Assembly (NCBI GenBank): GCA_965262665.1 | Contig: CBDHFR010000004.1 | Span: forward strand, 1,240,001-1,304,000 | Direction of reading: 5' to 3' | Length of the DNA: 64,000 nucleotides | Source: CBDBND01 sp965262665 | Lineage (GTDB): Bacteria > Pseudomonadota > Alphaproteobacteria > Rhodospirillales > Rhodospirillaceae | In this document: positions 21,262-31,056 of the stretch, in pieces | How positions within the stretch are numbered: the stretch's first letter is position 1 | Layout of the letters: each line of letters opens with the position of its first letter | Program-made: the position numbers and the translations under genes | The notes under the pieces: generated by a model | The model's input: only the letters and a program-made list of their open reading frames with translations | Database searches by the model: none | Told to the model about the DNA's origin: nothing

Positions 21262-22111
21262 ATGATTGGACCCTCACCCTCTGCCAAAAGGACACCGATC
21301 AATCGGCGCCGTTTTCTGACTGGATGCGCAACAACAGTAACTATGGGATTAGGTGTTTTATCGGCCTCATCGCAAAAATCTTGGGCAGATCGTCCGCATT
21401 TACCCCATGTCGTACTCGACGACATCAATGCGCCGTTCGGTACGCGCATGGCCCGCAAGATCTTAAGCCAAGACACGGACACGCAGGCAACGACGGCGTT
21501 CCATACCTTTCCCGCACCATGGCGAGGCGGCGGCACAGCCCATTTACCATACCTGCGCCGAAGAGGTGTACATCATTGATGGTGACATCACTCTCAACGG
21601 CCGCGACTACTTAACAGCAGGGTCTTATCTTTATCGGCCGTCGGGCATCGTCCACGGCCATAACGAGGGATCGATCAGCGGCTGCCGCTGCATCATCCGC
21701 ACGGATGGTCTTTTGGATTTCACTTTGATTCCCAACCCATCATCGCCGGATGAATACGTTGAGATGCCGTCCAGCGACGGCCGCCCTCATGTTCTTCACC
21801 TGCGTGCGCCGGACTTGGATTGGACTTGGCATGGTGAAGGCCGCAGCCGCTATGGAATAAAAACATTAAGCGAAGACCGCGCCAATGGATCGACGACCAG
21901 CCTTGTGCGTCTGCCGGCTGGCTGGACCGGTGAATTCAATCTGGAAGCGGGTATTGCTTGGGAATGGTTTGTCGTCAGCGGACAAACGTCGATGAGCGAC
22001 GGCATAGAGTTTGAACAAGAGTCCTACAGCTATCGCCCTGCGGCGCCGCAGCCCTTGGCATTCACGCGCGCGCAAGCCCAAACAGACGTATTGTTGTGGC
22101 GGATTACGTGA
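21262..22111 (+). pseudogene. Tat-exported cupin protein, frameshifted
   Basis: Two overlapping frames make one protein of about 280 residues. The first (21262-21579) has a twin-arginine signal (NRRRFLTGCATTVTMGLGV). The second (to 22111) supplies cupin strands: EEVYIIDGDITLNGRDYLTA, YLYRPSGIVHGH, and a second cupin-like half (GWTGEFNLEAGIAWEWFVVS). The frames must join near 21515-21540, where HHGEAAAQPIYHTCAEEVY continues the cupin. A one-base change there breaks the gene. Cupins of this ChrR-like type bind a metal through His residues. It is divergent from TBDR2 and possibly part of the same pathway. Confidence 0.75.
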
Positions 22112-22129
22112 AAGGTGAGACGAAAAAAC

Positions 22130-23193
22130 TAGAGCGTTTCCGCGGTTGAATGAATCAAAATTTTGTTGTCATGGTCTTGGCGGACTGATTCGATAGCCGC
22201 TTTGGCGGGGGGCATCGTGGCTGTATCGGAAGACCTGCGTATTCGTTTGGCGAGGAAAGTGGCGTCGGGCATGTCGCGCCGTCAGGCGGCGGCCCTTTTT
22301 GAGGTGAGCGCAAGCTCGGCGGTGCGGGATGGCGGGCGATATGAAGACGAGGGGACTGTCGCGGTCAAGCCACGGCCGTCGCGCCAGCGCCGTCTTGATC
22401 CTTGACGGCGAGGATATCCTGCGCTGGATTAAGGAGACGCCAGACCCGACACTGCAAGAGCTGTCTGAGCGTCTGGACGAAGTTCACCAAGTGATTGCGC
22501 CGACTTCGACGATTAATGACTGGTTCCGCGCGCGCAAGATCAGCTTTAAAAAAACCGCCCACGCCAGTGAACAGGAACGCGCGGATGGGCAGGCAGCACG
22601 CGTGGTTTGGCGCCAACGTCAGGCCCGGCTCCCGGCCCATCCCGAGCGGGTCGGCAGGATCGTGTTCCTTGACGAAACAAGTATCAATACCAAAATGGCG
22701 CGCCTGCGGGGGCGCTGTCCCAGCGGCCAGCGGATGGTTGCCGCCATTCCCCATGGTCATTGGAAAACCATGACCTTCATTGCCGGATTGCGCGGTGACG
22801 GCCTGACCGCGCCCTGGGTGCCCTGATTTGATCGAGGGCGCCATGGACGGTGATGCATTCGAGCAGTACATCAAAACGCAACGCGCCCCGACCCTTCAAA
22901 AAGGCGCTGTTGTTGTCCCCGGCAATCTGCCGGCCGACAAACGCGACGGTGCCAGGCGGGCGGTTGAAAAGCGGGGCGCATGGCTTTTGTTCCTGCCGCC
23001 CTATGCGCCGGACTTCAACCCGATCGAGCTCGCATTTTCAAAGTTCAAAGCTCACATGAAGCGCTTAAAACCCCGCACCATCGATGATCTGTGGAAAGCC
23101 GCCGGTAACGTCTGCGGCCTCTTCAATCACGGGCACTGCAGGAACTTCTTGGTTGCTGACGGCTATGCGTCAGAATAAATCGGAAATGCGCTA
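22130..23193 (+). mobile_element. IS630-A copy, frame-broken
   Basis: 1,064 bp between CTAG sites (TA at 22130-22131 and 23192-23193) with ends TAGAGCGTTTCCG and, reversed, TAGCGCATTTCCG. The transposase (from 22217, AVSEDLRIRLARKVASGMSR) is broken twice: an extra G gives a stop at 22403-22405, and a ~10-nt insertion gives a stop near 22826, after which IEGAMDGDAFEQYIK continues in another frame. Both lesions recur exactly in the copy at 51440. The right end truncates the EAL domain of a signalling gene. Confidence 0.9.
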
Positions 23194-25481
23194 GTGCCCA
23201 TTCACAGAGCTTCTGAATATTCCCCTGTCTGCTCAGCCAGGGGAATAAAATCGTCGGGCGGCATAAAGCCTCTTTCTGGATGAATCCAGCGAACAAGTAC
23301 TTGGACGTGAGTAATGCGTTCTTCCGCAATATCGACCTTGGGCTGGTAGCTGGTAATAGAATTGGAATTCACCACGGTCCAATCCCTTGCGCAGTTCTCC
23401 CATCATTGACAGGCGTTCAGGCTTATGCGGGTCCGCTTCAGGATCGTAGACAGCAAATTGGCGAGACGACGCTCTCGCTTCGTAAATTGCCGTTTCAGCC
23501 CGTTGAAGCAATGTTCTGGCGTCCTGGCCCGTGGTCAGGGAAACAGGCCTCCCCGATTGCCGCTGTGACAACCAGTTGAATGCCGGCAACGAGGATGGGT
23601 TCTTCGAAAGACTTTAAGATGCTGTCAACGATCTGTTGCACCACATCGGCGCCTGCGCCTGGCATCAAAATGCTGAACATGGTGCTGGAATACCGCGCAA
23701 CCATGTCAGATTGTTTGATCATGGCAGATAGGCGTTGCCCGATCATGCGTATCAGATCTTCACCGGTCTCGCGACCAAGGGTGTAGTTGATCTCCGACAC
23801 CCGGCCAATTTCGATCAGGAGGACGGTGAGCCGTTCAACATTTGCCTTCTCGACGTGTTGGTCTAGCTCGCGTGCAAAATACCTCCGGTTTGGCAGGCCG
23901 GTTGCTGTGTCATGCAAAGACTGATGCTCTATACGAGCCTCGCGTTCAGCAATGCCGTCCATCATCTGATTAAAAGTATCTCCCAATCGGCCGATCTCGT
24001 CGCTCTGGGTGACTGTAATTTTGTCTGTATATTTGCCGTCCTGAATGCGGCGGGCGGCTTCATCGAGGGTCCGGATCGGTTTGGCCACACCTCTGGCAAT
24101 GGCAACGGACCCAACCAGAGAAACCGTCACCGCGATGGCCGCAAGCACGGCTAGTGGATTGACCTATGATTACAAACGGCATGGCACGACGACGCTGTTC
24201 GCCGCGCTCAACGTGCTGGACGGTACGGTCATCGCACAGAACATGCAGCGCCACCGCCATCAGGAGTTCATCCGCTTCCTCAACCGCATCGAGCGCGAGG
24301 TGCCGACGGACAAGGCCGTCCACGTCATCCTCGACAACTACGCTGCGCACAAGAAGGACAAGGTCCGCGCCTGGCTCGCCCGCCATCCACGCTGGACCTT
24401 CCACTTCACGCCGACCTCGTGCTCGTGGCTCAATGCCGTCGAGGGCTTCTTCGCCAAACTCACGCGGCGCGGGCTCAAGTGTGGCGTCTTCCAATCCGTC
24501 GTCGACCTTCAGGCCGCCATCAACCGCTTTGTCCGCGAATACAATGACGCAAACCCAAAACCCTTGATCTGGAAAGCCGACCCCGATCATATCATCGCCG
24601 CACGAAACAGAGGGTTCCAAACGTTGGAATCAATCCACTAGAACAAAAAACAGGGGTTAATACGGAACCAGGGCCAGATCGAGTGAATATTGCAGCACAG
24701 CGTTAACAGCCGGGCTGTCTTCAGGTGTGGGTAACCCAGCGACAAGCGTGACATAGTCGCTACCGCCAAGTGTTAGCGTTTTAGTGTCTCCAATCAGCAT
24801 TTCACCTTGAGAAACCAAAGCGGCCGGGAGCTCGGTACGCGCCACTTGATTGAGCGTAGATACACTTGCCACCCAACCGGCTCCCACTTGGCCGGTGGCA
24901 AAGGTAACTTCCAACGGCAAAGTGGACTCCTGACGGAATTCTTGAGCAAACGGCTGATCAATCTCGACGGCGATGGCGATCCAAGCGATCGGAACAGGCG
25001 CCAAGACCGGTACAACGACAAATTCGTATATGGAGCCGTCTAATACGGCGATCGATTCAGCGCGGCTTTGTTCCTCCGCCAGGTCGATCAAGTCGCAAAA
25101 CGGATAATCGTAGGGCTCAGAACTTGGTCTGCTGGTATCCGCGGCGACCATGTAATTCAGGCTAACCAACATGACCCGGTCGGCGGCAATGCGGGCGCCA
25201 AGATTATCAAGTGCCGACAAGATTGTCGGGTTGTCATTAGTGGCAACGGCCGTGCGAAATTAGAATTCCGAGGCAAGAATGCGAGTGTCCTCAGCCAGGG
25301 CATTCACTGTCGCGGCAACGCGACTGGTGAAAATTCGATTTGCCGCAATCAGCTGGTCGCGGCTTTGGTCAAAAATGTTCTGAACAATCGCTTGCTGCAC
25401 CGTATAGATCGCAACGCCCTGCAAAATAAGAAACAAGGCTGTAAAGAAGAGAGCCGGCTTCGTCTGGAAGCGTTTGAACAC
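23194..25481 (-). pseudogene. Membrane GGDEF-EAL signalling protein, heavily decayed
   Basis: Reading from 25481: an N-terminal membrane anchor (KPALFFTALFLILQGVAIYT), a periplasmic sensor region, a second membrane segment (PLFFVLAVLAAIAVTVSLVG), a HAMP linker (AKPIRTLDEAARRIQDG), a GGDEF-type domain (TGLPNRRYFARELDQHVEKA; the GG(D/E)EF core looks degenerate, RYSSTMF), then the start of an EAL domain (EFQFYY). Lesions: TAA at 25260-25262, TAA at 24657-24659, a 0.5-kb IS630 derivative at 24152-24640, frameshifts around 23560 and 23285, and loss of the EAL remainder at the IS630-A junction (23193). It must be inactive. It is followed upstream by a plastocyanin-like gene, a known kind of neighbourhood. 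Confidence 0.85.
24152..24640 (+). mobile_element. Internally deleted IS630-F with both ends
   Basis: A 489-bp element with matching ends (TAGTGGATTGA at the left and as the complement at the right) at a duplicated TA inside CTAG. It encodes only the C-terminal half of an IS630 transposase (HGTTTLFAALNVLDGTVIAQ, VILDNYAAHK, WLNAVEGFFAKLTRRGLKCG; stop at the right end). The N-terminal half is deleted. Removing it leaves the host GGDEF gene in one frame across the junction (VLAVLAAIAV). It could be moved only by transposase in trans. Confidence 0.85.
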
Positions 25482-25616
25482 CTAATAGACCCCTTCTTCA
25501 AAGTCGCTTCCTCGTTTTCGCCGCCGGTCCCACTTTAGCCCTATCTCGAAAGTTACGGACTGACCCGCGGTGACTGATATTGCCGTTCGTCTGGCCGGTC
25601 CTCGCAGTCTGGGATG

Positions 25617-26120
25617 CTACACCTGTGCTTCACCAACTTCACCGTCTGCCATACCTGAAATCGTTACGGTGCCGTCTTGATCCGTTTTACCGAAAAGGTT
25701 CGTATCGACGACGTATATATAGCCCAGTATATTGTCATGTATGTTGCAGCCCAGAGCGACGACACCAGGGCTTTCAAAATTTACCTGTTGGAGTTCATCC
25801 CCACAGTAAAGTTTCAGTTCAAACTGTTTGGCCGGTGAAAACGAATAAACATGGTGCCTAAACGGATCTTCGTTTGGAAACTCAACGGTCGTTCCAACGG
25901 CTACTGGTAGAACAAACGGGTTAAAGGCTTCATTGCGTTGCACCATCTGTTCCATTTGATTGGTACTGGACCCTGAATCCGATTGAACAAACACCACGGC
26001 GTCGGGCACCGGCTGTCCTTCGGAATCACGGACCGAGACCATCAGATCAGCTGCACCCACGGATAGCGGAGCAAGCATACTTGCCATAGAAAAGAAAAAC
26101 GCCAGTTTCTGGCGAACCGT
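25617..26120 (-). CDS. Secreted plastocyanin-like (methylamine-utilisation type) protein
   Basis: About 155-167 residues with a signal region ending SVGAADL and a cupredoxin-like fold: FPNEDPFRHHVYSFSPAKQF with a His ligand, then GVVALGCNIHDNILGYIYV with Cys and His, the usual type-1 copper spacing. Proteins of this kind often neighbour GGDEF/EAL genes and a TBDR, exactly as here. The start is uncertain: ATG codons at 26087 or 26078 lie inside the signal peptide and lack a ribosome site, while AGAGGGA precedes an ACG at 26118-26120 whose frame gives a better signal peptide. The original start codon may be mutated. Confidence 0.7.
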   Translation of the reverse strand, partial: TVRQKLAFFFSMASMLAPLSVGAADLMVSVRDSEGQPVPDAVVFVQSDSGSSTNQMEQMVQRNEAFNPFVLPVAVGTTVEFPNEDPFRHHVYSFSPAKQFELKLYCGDELQQVNFESPGVVALGCNIHDNILGYIYVVDTNLFGKTDQDGTVTISGMADGEVGEAQV

Positions 26121-26275
26121 TGCCGCGTCCCTCTCGGCTGAGTTGAGCTAACCTTTCAGCCATTATCGCGTCAGGATTGGGGCAACTTCTAGGTCAATTC
26201 GATAGTTCTTCCCCCTTAGATATTAAGGACTTGGGCATTGTTTTATCGGTTAACTTTCTCTAGGCAGACGGCACT

Positions 26276-27049
26276 ATGCAGCGAATTTATACAATCGGCT
26301 TGGCCATCTACGCCTCTCTGACCGCGACAAACGCTTCCTCTCAGCAGTTGGAAGAAATTCGTGTAAGTGTCCGCCGCCTTCCTGACTCACTATCCGAAGC
26401 CATCTACAGCACGTCCCGTTTCGATCGTTCATCTTTGGACGGGGTCGCTTTGGGCTTGGATGACGCACTTCGCCGGCAGCCCGGATTTGGGTTGTTTCGC
26501 AGGCAGGCATCGAGAGCGGCCCATCCCACGACCCAAGGCGTCAGTCTGCGGGGGCTCGGTCCTAATGGAGCTGGCCGAACATTGGTTATTTTGGACGGTG
26601 TGCCGCAAAACGATCCATTCGGTGGCTGGGTCGAGTGGGTCCATCTTCCTCCCCTGACCATTGAGCAGGCCACAGTCGTCCGCGGTGGTGGGGCGGGCGT
26701 ATGGGGCAATGTGGCATTAGCAGGTGTGGTGCGGCTAGATGGCCGCGTTCTTGAAGAACACCAAGCTGTTGCCGACCTCCGATACGGAAGCAAAGACACG
26801 TGGACGGGGTCAGCGCTGGCGGAATCTTCTTTCGAAGCGGGAACTGTATCAATTACGGCACATGCGAGCGATGGTGACGGCTATTTCTTGATCGGAAAAG
26901 AACAACGCGGTTTGGCTGACCGGTGTGCCGCGCGTCACAATGAAGGCGTACGGCTGTCCTGGCGCATAATAAGCGACGAAGGAACAGTTTGGAATATCAG
27001 TGGTTCGGCTGCATCGGACTCTTTTGTCAATGGGTCCGACGTCGCTGGA
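26276..27049 (+). pseudogene. TonB-dependent receptor TBDR4, 5' part
   Basis: 258 codons: signal peptide (TATNASSQQ), TonB-box region (LEEIRVSVRRLPDSLSEAIY), and a plug domain with TTQGVSLRGLGPNGAGRTLV and QNDPFGGWVEWVHLPP, then first barrel strands. It stops at the 10-bp duplication CGTCGCTGGA (27040-27049). The missing part is 47399-48694: joining the two gives 690 codons including the stop, in frame, reading SFVNGSDVAGSQTDSYDLSV. Compared with TBDR1-3 it is a smaller receptor type found with cupredoxin/GGDEF neighbours. In its present state it would yield a truncated plug plus a few residues of antisense ISAs1. Confidence 0.9.
27040..27049. repeat. Left 10-bp target duplication of the ISAs1-bounded insertion
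   Basis: CGTCGCTGGA, identical to 47389-47398. ISAs1-family elements make 8-10 bp duplications. Confidence 0.9.
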
Positions 27050-27135
27050 CAGAGCAATCGGGTGAACGGATCATTGTGTGATGAGGCTTGCGCGGAAGTC
27101 GTCGTCCCAGGCGGCGACCTTTCGGCGGAGTCTTA

Positions 27136-28042
27136 GAGTCGGTTTCGAAAGTCATGCGGCTCGGGCCAATCTGCGGACGAGGAGCATGACGGAGGCGGCG
27201 TAGAGGAAGGCGCGGGCCGAGGCGATGGTGGCCTCGAAGTCCTTTGCCAGTCGCCGGTTGCGGTTGATCCAGGCGAAGAAGCGCTCCACGACCCAGCGGC
27301 GCGGTTGGACGGCGAAGCCGACCTGATCGGGGCTTTTGCGCACGATCTCGACGGCGATCATGGTGGCCGTGGCGACCTTCTCGCCGGCGTAGCCGCTGTC
27401 GGCAAAGACCTTCTCGATGAACGGAAACGAGCCGCGTGAGGCGCACAGCAGCGGCCCGCCACCATCGCGGTCCTGGATACCCGCCGGATGCGCCTCGAGC
27501 ACGAGGCCGCGCCCGTCGGTGTCGACCAGCGCGTGGCGCTTGCGCCCCTTGATCTTCTTGCCCGCATCGTAGCCGCGGGGGCCACCAGCCTCGGTCGTCT
27601 TGACGCTCTGGCTGTCGATAATCGCGCCGCTCGGGCTGGCCTCGCGTCCGACCCGCTCGCGATCGGCCATGACCAGAAAGTGGTTGATCTTCTCAAGGAG
27701 GCCGTCGTCGCGGAACTTAGCGAACCAGCGATAGATCGTGCCCCACGGTGGTAAATCGCTTGGCAGCAAGCGCCAAGGGCAGCCAGCCCGCATCACGTAG
27801 AAAATGCCGTTGACGATCTCTCGCATCGGCCATGACCGGGGCCGTCCCGTGCCATGAGCCGGAGGCAAATGAGGCTCGATCACAACCCACTCCGCAGCGG
27901 TCAAATCAGTCTGATAACGCAGCGCCTTGCGGCTATGCTGCTCTCGGGTGGTCGGCGTCCACATGGCGGCTCCAGATCGGTTTCAGCAACCTTCCTGGAA
28001 TCACATCGACACCGGCCACTCAACCCCTTTCGAAACGGCCTC
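27136..28042 (-). mobile_element. IS5-family element, copy 1 (complete)
   Basis: 907 bp with inverted ends (GAGTCGGTTTCGAAAG and GAGGCCGTTTCGAAAG) and a TTA duplication (27133-27135, 28043-28045), the TNA target of the IS427/IS1031-like groups. Two near-identical copies lie at 39071 and 56507. Confidence 0.95.
27152..27964 (-). CDS. IS5-family transposase, copy 1
   Basis: 270 residues in one open frame. DDE domain: AIIDSQSVKTTEAGGPRGYD (first Asp), KVFADSGYAGEK (second Asp), and WVVERFFAWINRNRRLAKDF (Glu in the YREK-like helix). One residue differs from the other two copies (HPAGIQD here, HPASIQD there). Intact and probably active. Confidence 0.95.
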   Translation of the reverse strand: MWTPTTREQHSRKALRYQTDLTAAEWVVIEPHLPPAHGTGRPRSWPMREIVNGIFYVMRAGCPWRLLPSDLPPWGTIYRWFAKFRDDGLLEKINHFLVMADRERVGREASPSGAIIDSQSVKTTEAGGPRGYDAGKKIKGRKRHALVDTDGRGLVLEAHPAGIQDRDGGGPLLCASRGSFPFIEKVFADSGYAGEKVATATMIAVEIVRKSPDQVGFAVQPRRWVVERFFAWINRNRRLAKDFEATIASARAFLYAASVMLLVRRLARAA

Positions 28043-28320
28043 TTAGGGAGTCCTTGCCGGGGTCTCGTCGTATGAGGTTTTGTGCCATGTGCTTGATGGT
28101 GGTGAAGTTGGCCGGGGCGTGATCGGTACGCAGGCGGTATTCGTCATCGCGAAAGACCATGTCCATGACCCAGTGCAAGCTGTTCTCTATCGCCCAGTGG
28201 GAGCGGATAATTGGGCCTAGTTGCGCCGCCGCGAGATCGAGCGATGAGATGTAGAGTCGGGTCTCGTGCTCGGTCTTGTCGCCGATCTCGCGCGTGCTTT
28301 CGACCGCGATGACGGATTTC

Positions 28321-28364
28321 AGCCCCGGCCAGCCCCGGCCAGCCCCGGCCAGCCCCGGCCAGCC
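28321..28364. repeat. Tandem 10-bp repeat inside the ISAs1 transposase
   Basis: AGCCCCGGCC four times plus AGCC. The family sequence here reads WPGLKSV; the array adds about ten residues (30 bp, three units) and keeps the frame, so it looks like a recent slippage expansion. Confidence 0.9.
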
Positions 28365-28541
28365 ATGGCGCTGCTGGAGCCAGGCGATATCCTCGCTCAC
28401 CGTCGTCCTTCGCGTCTCGATGCGGCCATGGTCGCCGCCGACGCTGGTGTGCTGGCTGCTCTTGGTGTTGTTGAAGCCATTAGCTTTTTGTTCGTCAACG
28501 AAGAGTTCGACAGCTTCGTGCAAGCTGGTCTGGTTGGCTTT

Positions 28542-29002
28542 GGAGGAATAGGTTATTTCGTAATCTGTAATAGACATTAACTTATTGATTTTAATTTAAT
28601 AATAATTACTCCTACCCCTTGACGCCACCATTTAGTTCTGTTGCCGTAAGCATACCGTAAGGGGATTCATTACAACTACAGCGCATCCCAGCGCACGCTT
28701 GTCGTAAGCCTTCGGTCAGGCCGGGATGGAGCGCACGACGTTGCGACCATGGTCCGCGTCGGTGGAAGCGCTTACAGGAATTCGGCAGCTCCTTGGGTAT
28801 TTGTTTTGCCTTAGCCAGAATTCCGTGGTGCGTGCCGCAAAATCTATCGACCAAGCTGCCGGTCGGCCGCGTCCAGTTCCTTTGCGTACATTGTTCCGCT
28901 GAAAGCGAGAGGACCGTGGCTCCGGCCCAAGCAATCGTGTTCCGCCATTCGTTCTCCGCCATATTTGGTGCCCCGATCAGCTTGGCAAACTTCACCAGTC
29001 TG
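28542..29002. other. Unassigned left edge of the cargo inside ISAs1
   Basis: A minus-strand frame of 127 codons (28612-28995) and other frames exist, but none shows a recognisable family, signal or good ribosome site. The sequence may be a remnant of the element that entered ISAs1. Confidence 0.4.
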
Positions 29003-30514
29003 TTAAGTCAAGTACCTTTTGACAATTGCGTTAGCAGATTCGTCGAGGCCAGGAAAGAGGACCTCTTTGGTTACATTCAAAATTTCTAGCTCATGAAGTA
29101 TGTTTTTCTTTTTTAAAGCCGGTATAGTTATTCTGTAGTGGTGATAAACTGGCACGTTCTTTGTCCACCTCCGAATAGTGTCAGTCTCAAACTTTTCATG
29201 AAACGCCGAAATCAAAAAAGCACCTGACTGCGAACGCAGGCGTTCGAACGATAGTTGAGGTTCTACTACAAAAACACGAAAAAAGTCTCTCAGATCAATT
29301 CGTTCGCGAAAATATAGCTTTTCGTGACCTATGTAATTGTATAAGCGTTCCATGATGGCAGTATATTTGTTCGGATGCTCCAGTACATGTCGTTGATTCG
29401 CTTCCTGCAAATTCATTTCTTTCCCCAATAGAACATCTTGCTCGAAGCGAGGCAGCTTCGCGAAATTTGATATAATTCTAATGGTATCACTCTCGAAGGT
29501 TCTGATGATTGGTTTAGGCGCCGCAAATATGTGTAATACACCATCGATTTGATCAGCTGATGATGGGTTGGAAGAAGCATCACAACAATGAAATAGAGCA
29601 ACCAATGGGTTTTTGTAATGTCAAGAAGTCGCGTCTTTAGTCCATGGTGTTGAGCTAGCACCCATTGGGACAGGGCTGATGATACATTGGTGAAATGATC
29701 AGGTCTCTGTGACATTAGTTCGAGCAACATTTCTCCTTCCAAATTACGTAACAATGGTTCGCCCTTATGCACACGCATCACCGAAGGTATGAGAGGCCAT
29801 TGATCCTCATATTGTCCGCGGAAATATAATGAACGATGTTTGCTAACCTCGACACAATCTACTTCTCGGTAGTGATTCTCTAAGGTTAGACATATATCGA
29901 CCAGAGAGTTAACGTCATCTATGTGGTCTAGGACTACATTATGTGGTCCCTTGTCATCGTCTACATTTCGGAAGAGATTGGCGGTCCAAGGCTGGGTATC
30001 CGTGATGTCAACTCCGATTAACTTGGTGCCGCTGAATTCTGTACCTGTAATTTTTGATCTAACGAGATTGATATTTGTTAGATCGGAGTGAGCTAGATCA
30101 ATCCCTTCCAGGACCGCGCCACTGAGATTGGCGCTGTTAAAATTGACATGGCGCTTTGAGCGCCGAAGAGGGTAGCGCAAAAGAGGAGTGCCCCGGAGAA
30201 ATCCGAATCGGTTAGATTTGCTCCGCTAAGGTCGGTGCCCCGCTCAACTGACAATGTTTTAGCCGAGCGGAGTTAAGATTAGCGCCTCGCAGTCTAATGC
30301 CATTTAGATTAGCGCCGCGAAACGACGCGTTGTTGAAGTTAATTCCATCGAGATGGGTGTCGGTACGTATCGTTGGTGGGTTATATAGAGGTCCCTGAAG
30401 TTCAGCGGGAATATTCGCGCCTGCAGAGTCGGGTAAAAAATCAGCTTTATCACGTCGAGCGTTCCAAGCTGCAACTCCCTCTTTGAGCCATTGGATGTGC
30501 TGTGGATTGGCCAT
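29003..30514 (-). pseudogene. Pentapeptide-repeat / FRG-domain protein, frameshifted
   Basis: One gene in three or four frame segments. It starts at 30514 (MANPQHIQWLKEGVAAWNAR, a common start of pentapeptide-repeat proteins), runs through A(N/D)LxG repeats (RGANLNGIRLRGANLNSARL; SANLSGAVLEGIDLAHSDLT), and then an FRG domain: SLYFRGQYEDQWPLIPSVMR, LAQHHGLKTRLLDIT, then PLVALFHCCDASSNPSS in a new frame, ending at 29003. Frame changes fall near 30235 (G run), 30140 and 29613 (A5 run). FRG proteins are frequent in bacterial accessory islands and some are suspected defence effectors; the function is unknown. Low GC relative to uvrA suggests transfer. A real function needs the frames restored. Confidence 0.75.
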
Positions 30515-30609
30515 AATGCGAAACCTGACTTGTCATGCCCGACGAGATTTTAGCTGAAAGAGCGTTAGCCGGGCCAGTTAGGAAAATCTCTTCTGTATGC
30601 TCGTTACCC

Positions 30610-30945
30610 TTAGCTGACAGCCCTAATTGTGTGCCTGACTAAGTTAGGTCCGCCAGAAAACGAGATCATCATCCCTCCTTGAAACTTGACCCAATCGGGG
30701 CGAGACGATTCCGCTTGCTCCGTCGTTGACAATGTGAACGCCAATCTCATCTTCAAGTGGCAACGCGATCCTCGCCACAGGCCCGAAGCCGATGGCGATG
30801 ACGCAGCGTCTTTTCTTCCGGCCGAAGTGATATCGGAGGCGCTAACGGCGTCGGACGGGCGGATCTTCTCATCCATTGAATGTTTGCGCCGCACCCAGCG
30901 ACGGATGTCCCGAACCGCTTTCTCGGCCGGGTTTTTCTTGCTCAT
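30610..30945. mobile_element. Joined fragments of IS66 and IS3-type orfA
   Basis: On the plus strand near 30735-30840, VNANLIFKWQRDPRHRPEAD and ASFLPAEV match the helix-turn-helix part of IS66-family OrfA. On the minus strand at 30945-30880, MSKKNPAEKAVRDIRRWVRR matches the start of IS3-type OrfA proteins. Both are too short to function. Confidence 0.55.
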
Positions 30946-31056
30946 CGATTTCTGCCTTATCTTCGTTACCTTCGGTCTCTACGGTGAGCCAGAAAGCGTC
31001 TCTTATGAAAACCCTACAGTGTCTCCCATGGGCGCTGACGTCAGAAATGTTAGCAG
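30946..31056. other. Gap downstream of the helicase gene
   Basis: About 110 bp; nothing recognisable. Confidence 0.4.

Larger units (their letters stand above)
27050..28541 (-). mobile_element. ISAs1-family element, 3' (C-terminal) part
   Basis: The outer end CAGAGCAATCGGGTGAA at 27050 matches, inverted, the right end at 47388. The minus strand encodes the transposase C-terminal half: KANQTSLHEAVELFVDEQKA, GPIIRSHWAIENSLHWVMDM, FRDDEYRLRTDHAPANFTTI. An IS5 interrupts it at 27136-28042; removing that IS5 continues the frame to KDSLRLRRKVAAWDDDF and a stop near 27073. The part upstream of residue ~205 is missing here; the N-terminal part lies at 47046-47388. Confidence 0.85.

Noticed and set aside
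28321..28364. Regular repeats resembling a CRISPR array
   Set aside because: The units are 10 bp, contiguous and without spacers; they lie in frame within a transposase.
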